This document shows positions 54,828 through 64,000 of a DNA stretch of 64,000 nucleotides, piece by piece. Source of the stretch: Bostrychus sinensis (lineage: Eukaryota > Chordata > Actinopteri > Gobiiformes > Eleotridae); NCBI GenBank assembly GCA_020698575.1, contig CM036254.1, positions 34,440,749 to 34,504,748 of the forward strand, given 5' to 3'. The position numbers and the translations under genes are program-made. The notes under the pieces are model-generated. The model worked only from the letters and a program-made list of their open reading frames with translations, was not told the origin of the DNA and did no database searches. Every line of letters starts with the position of its first letter. Positions within the stretch are counted from its first letter, which is position 1.

Positions 54828-55385
54828 TTCAATTCAATTCAGTTCAATTCAGTTTTATTTGTATAGCCCAGTATCACAACAAAAGTCGCCTCAAAGGGCT
54901 TCACAACAGTTGATCAAACATAAACACACAATCAGACTTAACACACAATCAACACAAACAACTACACTAAACTAAACTAGACCCTCCTTCTCGGTAAGGA
55001 AAAACTCCTAAAAAAACCCAGCTGTAGGAAAAAAATGGAGCCCAAAATGAAGGAGAGATCCTCTCCCAGGATGGACAGGCAATGTGTTAGTTCATTAGCT
55101 CATCTATAGGATCATGGATCAGCTCTGTAAGGATTCATCCAGACAGGTGAGTGGGCGAGATAGGTCCGGGAAATCCAGGATTGCAGCAGGGCCTCATCCA
55201 GACAGGTGAGTGGGGTGAGGTAGAGCCGGGAAATCCTTAGAGGTGAGGTTGAGGGCCCACAGGTCAGGACAGGAGCACAGATGGGATCAGCTAAGATCCA
55301 ATCATCACTGGGACATCTGCCAGCAGCCAGGCATCTGAAACAGTCCCCACTCCCCCAGAGGGGAGGGGGAGAGAGGGACAACTTG
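54828..55385 (-). repeat. LINE-type 3' UTR with (TTGAA)n tail
   Basis: Same family as 35416-35532, longer here. Further landmarks are GACCCTCCTTCTCGGTAAGG and CTCTCCCAGGATGGACAGG. The block CATCCAGACAGGTGAGTGGG occurs twice (about 55136 and 55196), a 60-bp tandem duplication. No protein motif. Confidence 0.6.
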
Positions 55386-55699
55386 TGAATAGCAATGAAC
55401 TGATTGGAGATATAGAATATTTGATAATGTTGATGTTATGTCCTCAGGTAAAACACTTCACTCACCTTGCCTGTGTGTTTGGTTTCTACGTAGATAATGA
55501 ACTTTAAGAAACACCAGCTGTTTTGGCTTCTTAAACATTAGCTTTCAAAATGTAAGTAGCCATTCTTGGATGTCCACTTAATGACTCACATAAAAAGAAA
55601 CATGTATGCCATTACTGCGTTTCATCTTTCTTTTATTTCATTCGTCAGTAAGCAATCAAAGATTTTATCTCAGTCACCCTGAACAAAAGGAGTCACACA

Positions 55700-55885
55700 C
55701 CTGTCTCTGGTTGCTTATTTGATTAATTTGCCAACTCTGTTTGATTAATAGTCTGGTTATAATATTCTGATTGCTATTGCCACTCATTTTTTGCCAAGGG
55801 TCTATCTGAAAGTGGGAGCCAATACAGTTTCTATATGAATCTAACTATTCTGCTTAGGGCCCCCAGATGTACAGGTACCGGCTGG
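55700..55885 (+). repeat. dispersed repeat, inverted partner of 58930-59255
   Basis: TTTGATTAATTTGCCAACTC, GCCAAGGGTCTATCTGAAAG and TTAGGGCCCCCAGATGTACA all recur inverted at 59255-58930. GGGCCC-rich edges suggest a hAT-like element. Confidence 0.55.
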
Positions 55886-57819
55886 ATGTAATGAAGGAGC
55901 ATGGCATTAAAGTGACATGAACATAATCCAAACGTTTTCACTGGAGAGAAAGAAACAGCTCCCAAACGATGTTCTTTGGGAGTCTGTGTCATCCAGGACA
56001 ATCCAGTATAAAAGGTTAATCAGTTTCATTCCTAGTTCCTCGTTTCACTTTATTTTTAAACTTTTTTTTTTTTTTTTTTACATTTTTTGGGAGTATTAAT
56101 CCTTATATCTCAAAGGGTTATTACAGCCTTACAGGATTTGTCAAAGATTACCAGCAACATTTATTTTTAGGGATTATTTTATCCTGTGCTATATAGAATC
56201 TCAGAAAAAAACTCATTCCATTAAAACTGGTTGTAACTTTTTGTTACTGCAATGAAATCCCATATCCATCTCTGACATACCCAAGACCATAATACCCCCC
56301 CAAAAAAATACTGAAATAGAAGAGAGAATACTGAAAATAGTTCATTCCTTGTGTGTTTTTTTACTTAAAAATGTAGATACTGTTATATACTGCCATAAAC
56401 AGGCTTAAAATTCTGAAAACAATTTGATATTTAAAGAAAAAGTAAAAAAAGAAAAAGCAGAGAAATATTATTGTATACTGTTTCTAGTGACATTGTTAGA
56501 GACTGTATTTATGAAGTAATATTAAATTTGTGTTTAGAATATAAAAATTTGTGATAAAATACACATCTGATACACGGCAAATTTTGTAGCAAAGGCAAAA
56601 CCTACTGCAAAGTTATAAAATACAAATTGAAATGGACACTTTTGTTCTCATTGAGGCACAAGGGTAAATCACATGAAACGCAAATCTAGCGTTCATATTT
56701 ACTTGAAAAATCTTGGCAAAAGGATTCTAAGGGACATTTTAAAACATTTTTACATTCCAAAACTTGACATGATTCTGATTGCTTGGAAAATCTGCCCAGT
56801 GTTTTTTCCCCAGCACAGTGGCCCTGAAGAGCGAGCCACAATACCAAAACACAGCAAGAAATAGATTTATTTTTGTCCAGTGATGCAGTTAGAATAACAC
56901 CAGTGGATATTGCAGCCATCAACACTGCTTATCTGTTGCACTATAACAGAAAATGTGAACAGTGCAAGACAACAAGTCATAAAACTCACTCAGACTCCAC
57001 TAACTGCAATAAAGGACCAACTGTTATCAGCAGCTTGAGTCTAATTCTCCATTCCCATCATGTCGTCTCTAAAGTGAAACTCTGCTAATGGGGGAGGCAT
57101 GCGCGGATGCTAGTGGTAATTGCTAAAAGCACATATGGGAAATTGTGAAGACTCCTAACTCCCCAACTGCCTCCATAAACACACACTGATCCAGTCAAAG
57201 GTTATTAATTTCAAAATCACCAGCTAACTCCGCTCGGCAACTCATAAAATAATCATTTATACTGAGTTGGGGATGTGAGAGGAATTCACGTCGGCACGAA
57301 AAAAGTCTAATGTTTTCCATCTTGTCACGCCCAGCGGTTCGTTTAGGATGCGAGGATGGAATAGCAAGAGGTAAATTCATCACTGTTTATTAATAAATCC
57401 GCGGCAGTGGCACAACCTGAATCTCCGCCATCACCGGTGTCACCCGATTATGACTGGGGTAATTGTGGAGTTTATTGGATCTTGCTCTGAAGCAAAACAC
57501 TTGATTACGCACAGAGTGGGTGCATCTTTGGAGCTCTTGTTTATGATTACATGTTTATGATCAGCCATATTGATTTTCACCCTGTGACTTTGCAACTGTC
57601 TGTAATTATCACCAAGTGTGCACATGTGAGGGTCGTATTAACATGAAATATGGTTGTGTTGTTGACTTTGTTTGACTAAGTAAACAGCTACATAAAAATA
57701 ACCCACTCAGTTGTTAAATATGTTAAATATGACTACACAGTAAATTTTTCAAAGTAAATTTAACACTATGTTAGAATGTATATGGTCCTTATCTATATAG
57801 TGTTAAAATTTTAGTTTTC
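55886..57819. other. unique AT-rich sequence, possible conserved non-coding part
   Basis: 57190-57610 is complex and CpG-containing without repeat signature. The remainder is AT-rich with no gene. Confidence 0.3.
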
Positions 57820-58330
57820 AATTTTTATTTATTTCTATAGCTCGATATCACAACAGCAGTCACTTTACAAACATTTAGTCACACAATCAAACATAAACAC
57901 ACAGTCAGGCATAAATACACAATCAGATATAAACACATAATCAGGCATAAACACATAACCAGCCATAAACACACAATTAGACATAAGATCAAAATCAGAA
58001 TTGTGTTTATTGCCATTGCGAGTGAAAAGGTTCCACATATAGGAATTTACTTTGGTCATTTGGTGCAAACATAAAACAAGTAACGTACAATATTAAGCAT
58101 GCAGAATAAAATGTAATAAAATAAGCTATGAATGGACTAATCTAAATTTACAAAATATGCATAATATGTATGAACAACATAAACATACAATCAAACATAA
58201 ACAATTGTATAAACAGCTTCACTAAACTGAAGAGTCCAAGAACATCCCCTGTCCTTAGACCCTCCTCTCTAAGGAAAAACTCCTAAAAAAAAAAAAAAAA
58301 CAGGAAAAAAAGAAGAAATCTTATGGAGAT
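57820..58330 (-). repeat. LINE-type 3' UTR, third copy
   Basis: It carries TTTATTTCTATAGCTCGATA, CACAACAGCAGTCACTTTAC, CAATCAAACATAAACACAC repeats and GACCCTCCTCTCTAAGG. It belongs to the family of 54828-55385 with internal expansion of an ACACAATCAGGCATAA-type unit (57885-57990). Confidence 0.55.
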
Positions 58331-58496
58331 AACATTGAAGGAGAGTTCTTGATGTTATACAATGAGTTTTTTTTTTTTTACACCGGCAATGAAATATGTG
58401 ATATTTAAAGACATAACATTTTTAACCCCTACCCATTCAATGATGGGGATGAGTCCATTATAATGTAATCCTTTGTATCTTTAAAATGTTGTCTTT

Positions 58497-58628
58497 GTGT
58501 CCAAGGTGGGTGAAGCGTGTTGCTCTAGGACACAATGGCAGTATGTAATGCTAGAAGCGGGGACCAATCTGCCAACCTTTGGGTTAGTGGCTGAACGGCT
58601 CTACCTACTGAGCTACTGCCGTGCCACA
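58497..58628 (-). repeat. tRNA-headed SINE, reversed
   Basis: The minus strand reads GCAGTAGCTCAGTAGGTAGA (A box), AAGGTTGGCAGATTGGTCCC (B box) and then a degraded TGTCCTAGAGCAACACGCTT body. Confidence 0.72.
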
Positions 58629-58929
58629 ATATGCTGGTGTTGTTCAGAGTGTGATAAGGTCAGATCTTATGACCATATTTGCTAAAACTATGTTCTGCTC
58701 ATTGTGTCGCAGTGACTTCTACCTAACCTATTCTTCCTATACATGCTTTTCTCAGGCGGGGGGGGGGGGGAAATAACATGAAAAACTAACTTAACCCTAG
58801 CTTCCTTAAACTTGACATTGTTAGAATCGGTGTTGGTGAATTGCTGTGAGCATGTGCATAACCCCTGCAGGATTGTGCTTGGCTGGTATTTGAAATAAGT
58901 GATGTTTCCATTGTTTGACAACCAATCAG

Positions 58930-59330
58930 CGCTGGTCCTGTACATCTGGGGGCCCTAAGCAGGACAAGTTTGGGGGTCCAAGCCACTCACATTTTGAGAC
59001 TATTCAGATTTGACTATATTTTAATGTAATTTTAATGAAACACAGGACTATTTTTCTAAGGGAATGAATCCTTTGAGACATTTTTTGACTTGCAAACTCA
59101 GTAAGGATGTCGGGGCAGGTAAACAGGAAGTTTACCTTAATATAAAGGTTGCATTGCACTTTCAGATAGACCCTTGGCAAAAATAATCATAATATTATAA
59201 CTAGAATATTTATCAAATGGAGTTGGCAAATTAATCAAATAAGATAGATACTGTAAGCCTTGGGGGCCCTCTAATGTCTGTGGGGCCCTAAGTAGCTGCA
59301 TAGTTTGCCTATAGCAAGGTTACCTGTTAC
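58930..59330 (-). repeat. dispersed hAT-like repeat
   Basis: CTGTACATCTGGGGGCCCTA on the left and GGGGGCCCTCTAATG, GTGGGGCCCTAAGTAG on the right give GGGCCC-rich ends. The interior is shared, inverted, with 55700-55885. Confidence 0.55.
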
Positions 59331-59958
59331 AGATAGAACTTAGTCTATTGGTTTTGTTTTGGAAAGTATAGTAGCCTTTTTTAATGACTGGAGTTTTACT
59401 ACTTGCATTGGATAATATAACAATAACTACTCACAAACAAATGTAATTCTGCTATGAATGTTGCAGCACAAAGAAAACTACATCATTAGCACTTTACTAA
59501 GAACTAAGTAAAATACTGACTAAACACATCCCACTGCAGTACAAACGGTCACATAGGAGCATTCTAATAAATAGGTATGTGTTGGCCATTAGGTTAGCAT
59601 TGCTCATTAATGCTGTGGGGACATAAAGCTGTGAATTGTGAAGATTACCGTGGGCTCCTTCTGCAGAGTGACCCACCTGCTCTGATCCTGTCAGAGTGGA
59701 GGAGCGGGCACATGTCCTTGTTTATCTAATTATCACGTTCTGCCTCTCCTCCAGGAACCCGAGTGAAAGAAAAATAATAATGACTCCACAACAAAACATT
59801 TTTTATATCTTCTCCGACAGAGGACAAACTGCAGAATGGTGGAACCGTTGGCGGCGCTGCTCTGATAGTGCTGGCTCAGATGGGAAAGTATAGGCAGAAC
59901 AAAACCACCAGAGAGGAAACAGTAATATTAGGTTAGGCTCTTGTGCTGTTGTGTACTA
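59331..59958. other. unique sequence
   Basis: 59640-59890 is complex and repeat-free and could be conserved non-coding DNA. No gene recognised. Confidence 0.3.
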
Positions 59959-61676
59959 CAGTGGTTCGCCAACTTTTTTGTCCTGTGTATCCCTTGGACT
60001 TTTTATACCTCTTCACTCATTTGTGTTGAAGATTCTTCAAATAGTTGTAATATAAAATGTCTGTGTTTTTAGTACAAAGACTTTTTAGGCTTTCTTTATT
60101 ATAAATATTAAACCTCCTGTTTTTTTTTTTGTTTTTTTTAACTCCATTCCAAGATAAAAAAGGAAACATAAATAATAGTCTGTGTTTGAAAATAAAAATA
60201 TATCAATATAAACTTGTTTTACAATATTTTATGTTCAAAAATAAATAAATTAATTAATTAATTAATAAATGGTAATCTTACAAAAAAAAAAAAACTCTAT
60301 AAAGCTATTGCACCTAATAAGTTTAACAAATATAACCTGCAATGTTTCTTGCTTTTAAGATTTTAGCTTTCAAATATGGTTCTCTCTGCAGCTTCCTCCA
60401 ACCGTCTAAAGACATTGTGTTAGGTGAATTGGTGACTCAGCCCTTCATTTTAATGGTTTGTAATCTTAAAGTGACATTTGGTAACTTTGGGCACAGATCA
60501 TGAAATGGCTGTTTCTGTTGGTGTTCAAGCTTTTAGTCTGCTCTATCCAAATGTGTAGTTACATTAGTTATCAACCTTTTCACCACCAAATATCTGGCTA
60601 TTAAAGTATCTTTAGCTGGCCAAAATGAAGGTAAATCATAACAAACCCACGTCTAAACAAAGGAAAAAAATTGGAAATAACATAGAAACATGCATGACTA
60701 AATAATAATGACTAAATCCAGACTAAACAAAAGCAAATCCAGGACTAAACCACGACTAAAATGTGCCACAACAAGGACTTCGAATAAGGCGCAGTTCATC
60801 TCAAACACACCTACTTAGATGATTTTAAAGTTGGCAAGGAGAGAAAAGAAATGCAGTCATTTCCCATGATGTCCCTGTGTTACTCTCCTTAATTTACATA
60901 ATGCACTTTCTCGGCAATCAAACTGTGAATTGTTAACTTTTAGAAATGGCAAAAAACTTAGTTGAAAAGAGAGACATTTCCACAAAATTCCGTTAACATA
61001 GTGATTTACAATGTGATGAAAGTCGAGGCTTATAACTCTGATGCTAAAATAGTCTCAAAGTAGGCTCAGCAAACACTTGATCTAAATAAAGCTGGTCCGT
61101 GCAACACTCGGGGCTGAAATTGGCCCGTGTCCTGAGAAAACCCACAGAGAAGTGTATGTGCTGAGGATGAAGTGAACATTTTCCCGATGACAAACGCAGA
61201 TCGCGGATCACAGCTCGGCACCTGGCCACGCAAACGCTGCCAGCACCAAACAGCCGTCTGCAAAAGTCACAAGTTTATAACCATATTTTAACTTTCACAC
61301 TTAAGATATCAGCAACAGGAACTCAGGGAGAGCAGATTTACATGAAGCATGGGCAAACCGTGCCATACTGCTTTAAGCATGGGTACAGTGGAGTGGAAAT
61401 GATTTGTGGACTGATTGGGACTTTAGGGTCTTGTTGTGAGTGTAGAGGTTAAATGCCCTGTCAGTCTTCAAAGAGAGTGGAGTTATCTTTGTGCCAGTCC
61501 CAAGCCAGGATAAACGGAGTGGGTTGCATAAGGAAAGGCATTCTTAGCACAAGAATAAGTGTGTGTGTACCATAAGACGATTTGTAGAGGTTAGGTTAAG
61601 GTAAAGGAAAACATAGGTCTATAGAAGTAAACCAGGTCCTGGGGGTACACAAGACCTAAAAGGTTGGGAAGCAGTG
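59959..61676. mobile_element. possible 1.7-kb hAT element with minisatellite remnant
   Basis: CAGTGGTTCGCCAACTTTTTTG starts the left end. AAAAGGTTGGGAAGCAGTG closes it inverted with several differences. Inside at 60708-60765 are GACTAAATCCAGGACTAAACC-like units, the same minisatellite that follows a related end at 16337. Flanks do not match. 61040-61270 is unique complex sequence, so this may instead be two separate ends. Confidence 0.4.
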
Positions 61677-63300
61677 CCTTCTAGTATAGTCACTGCAGAG
61701 GTTAAAGGTACTATAAGCAGCATGTGCTCGTACTGGTTTGAAAACAGTACTGCAGTCTAAATCTAAACAATGGTCTCTTTTTGATTGGACCATCAGCAAA
61801 GCAGTTTTAGAACCAAAACAAAAAACAGCTTGGCCATTATGTAAAACATATTTTTAGTTGTTAATAACTCAGCTGTACCATTGTTATCAGTAAAACTAAT
61901 ATTTGATTCAAACATGTTTACATCATATTTTGGCACACACGGGTAATTTTTTATGACATAAAAAAAAATATCTACTGCTCATGGCACTTTTAAATATAAG
62001 CTCTGAACAACAAACTCCACATTGTCTAATGAGGTTTCATGTCCCATCCACCACCTCCATCTGTCACTTGCCTTACTTCACCATTCACAAAAACTTAATA
62101 CAAAAACATAATTCCACAACCTTAACATTACTTATTATTTTTGGAGACTGTAAAACCCTAAATGTGCAGTCTCTTATTGATGTTTGAACAGCATAGACCA
62201 TATATTTTTGTCAGTGTCCTTCTAAACCCATCATTACGGTCCTGGTCCAGCCTGCAGTCCTTTCTTCTCTCCTGCGTTTGCATCACTCTGTCACATCAGT
62301 CTCAGAGTATATGCCCCGGGTGGCCGTTGGCGAGTGTGGTGGTCATGCTGCAGTCCGGGGGCCCAGCGGTGGCTCAGAGCAGATAATTCCCCGCTGAAGC
62401 CTGCCTCATCTCTCACAGCAGCGCAGATTAATGTTCTGGTGGCTCCGTCTTCTCTGATAATCAAAGGATTCGCTGAGCGCTGGGGAGAGGCACAGACACA
62501 AGAGGAACAGACCCAACTCATGTTTGAAGAGAAAAACTATAAATCTAAGTCTACACAGAGATTTTTTGTTTTGTTTTTTGTTGAGCGTGTTGTGCAAAAG
62601 TTCATTAGGGACATTCACTTTGGAAGCTTAGTCTTGGTATGGAAGTTTTAAAGTCCAAGGATTTCAGACATTCAGTCCTATACTTAAAGAGCAAGTTACA
62701 TTTAAAAAGATTGAAGCATTTTTGTAATCTAAAAGTAGGAATCAGTTAGAGAGCAGATCTGGGAGTGGGGTCTAGCACTGACTCAGTTTTAGTTGGATGA
62801 GTTGAAGAGACAGTTGGTGGTATTTAGATGTTGGTGTGATTGTATCCTGTGCCATCAATGACATTTGTGAAATCTGTGTTTATAAAAAGCCAAATGAAGA
62901 CTGTTTGTTAGTTAGACAAAAGCAATTTGGGAAATTATCAATGGAATTAACAAAATGTTTGTTGAAAAATCTACCTATACCTCTGCTTAGATGGGGGTTA
63001 ATGTTGGGGTGTCATGAGCCGCATGATTTTAGAATAAAGCATTTTCAACCATTTCAGCGTCACCATGGTGTTTTTAACAGTATATGGACAAAAAGGTGTT
63101 GATAGTGATCTATAATTAGCACCCATGGTTGGCATAGCTACAGTGGCCCTGAGGTGTAACATCATTTGCCACTCTATTGTCCACTCTAGTGTTCTATTCT
63201 ATCTCTGTGTAAATGATCCCGTTACACTAAAATACTTAAACTTTTTACTGTTAAATATTTGCTCAGCGTCCATGAAAACATATTTAAACTGCTAATAAAC
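61677..63300. other. unique sequence
   Basis: 62230-62480 is CpG-bearing complex sequence. The frame at 62836-63102 has no recognisable motif. Confidence 0.3.
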
Positions 63301-63350
63301 CTGAGCAGATTTATTTTAGGACAAACTACAGAAAAGCCAGTTTGCAAAGG

Positions 63351-63676
63351 CTGCAGGTGGCATACAATGACGCTCTACGATTGCTCCTGAAGAGGCCGAG
63401 ATGGACGAGTGCGAGTGAAAGGTTTGTCACTGCAAGAGTTAACACTATACACGCTGCATTACAGAACCTCATGTATATTTTATCTGTAGGTTAAACAAAT
63501 CTGAAAATGATTTTGTCACTAACAAACATCAAGTTTAGTGCTAGTACGCTACCAGTCCAAGTGGTGTAGACACTGGTTTAGCGTGTCAAACTATTGTATC
63601 ATTTGTATTTTTGTATTGTTCATTTTTATATCATTATTGGACCATGAATCTGAAATAAAGTTGAATTGAATTGAAT
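63351..63676 (+). pseudogene. LINE C-terminal end with (TTGAA)n tail
   Basis: It reads LQVAYNDALRLLLKRPRWTS, then ASERFVTARVNTIHAALQNL and MY. After a frame change near 63478 follows FICRLNKSENDFVTNKH. This is the conserved C-terminal block of a fish LINE reverse-transcriptase protein (YNDALR.LL..PRW.SAS..F). The 3' end is AAATAAAGTTGAATTGAATT, a short repeat tail. 5'-truncated and inactive. Confidence 0.75.
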
Positions 63677-64000
63677 AAACATTGGTGGGGACTGTCCCCA
63701 GGCAGCTCAACATTGGTGGAGACATGTCCACACCAGTCCTTCATAAAATTACACCTATGATTGACACGGAAGGGGGCATCTGGAATATGGATTCTACCTA
63801 CCTCTACTGCAGTTTTTACTTTCTCCCCACTCAAAAACAATTTAGGATACTAGCACTAACAAACAGTGCTAATCACTCTCAGATGCTTCCTCTAACAGCT
63901 TCATTCATTTAAGATATTTTGACCTTTCTATCTCTCCCAGTTCTAATCCCCGAAGACCAATCAGTGTGTTTGAGAAATGCCAGAAGTGCGTCAAAGGAAC

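Noticed and set aside
1..64000. CRISPR array, phage, plasmid or bacterial operon
   Set aside because: No regular direct repeats with unique spacers, no ribosome binding sites before long frames, and repeat content typical of a fish nuclear genome.

Overview
The window looks like intergenic or intronic DNA from a ray-finned fish, most likely a percomorph teleost. It is AT-rich and dense in microsatellites. It is built from repeat families I recognise from fish genomes: Tc1-like elements, hAT and PIF/Harbinger MITEs, tRNA-headed SINEs, LINE 3' ends and Penelope-like retroelements. I found no complete protein-coding gene, no RNA gene, no CRISPR array and no bacterial-type operon. Species and chromosome cannot be read from the sequence.

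Layout. 0-8.6 kb: a Tc1-like relic, an RLE-type LINE pseudogene, a hAT-like element inside a second Tc1 piece, an internally inverted Penelope-like element, a SINE tail and a hAT element. 8.6-16 kb: mostly unique AT-rich DNA, with a SINE fragment, a second Penelope-type 3' end (hammerhead-like core) and a hAT-like end. 16-25 kb: an 11-bp minisatellite, a TA-rich foldback split by a LINE 3' end, a 2.2-kb hAT element inside the same LINE family, two candidate exons and a Tc1 MITE inside repeat R. 25-29.4 kb: unique DNA, a long TA tract, SINEs and a LINE RNase H relic. 29.46-34.56 kb: the most striking segment, a composite with hAT-like ends and an exact 8-bp target duplication. It holds three tandem 1.17-kb units and two modules of short GC hairpins with TTC loops. 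35-42.2 kb: LINE tails, a long minisatellite, a tiny hAT MITE with exact duplication, and a three-level nest (L2-like LINE inside a TTAA element inside repeat R). 42-64 kb: unique DNA alternating with two Harbinger-type MITEs, hAT elements, a rearranged Tc1 copy, SINEs and LINE ends.

The parts do not form a pathway. Their relationships are insertion order: many elements sit inside recognisable older ones, and their target duplications (TA, TTA, TTAA, 8 bp) can be read from the interrupted host repeat. Possible host coding sequence is limited to a two-exon C-terminal candidate on the minus strand (22026-22475), a terminal-exon candidate at 47946-48136 (+) and one at 53509-53695 (-). All are uncertain and none is identified. 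Family names come from remembered consensus features and protein motifs, not from a search.
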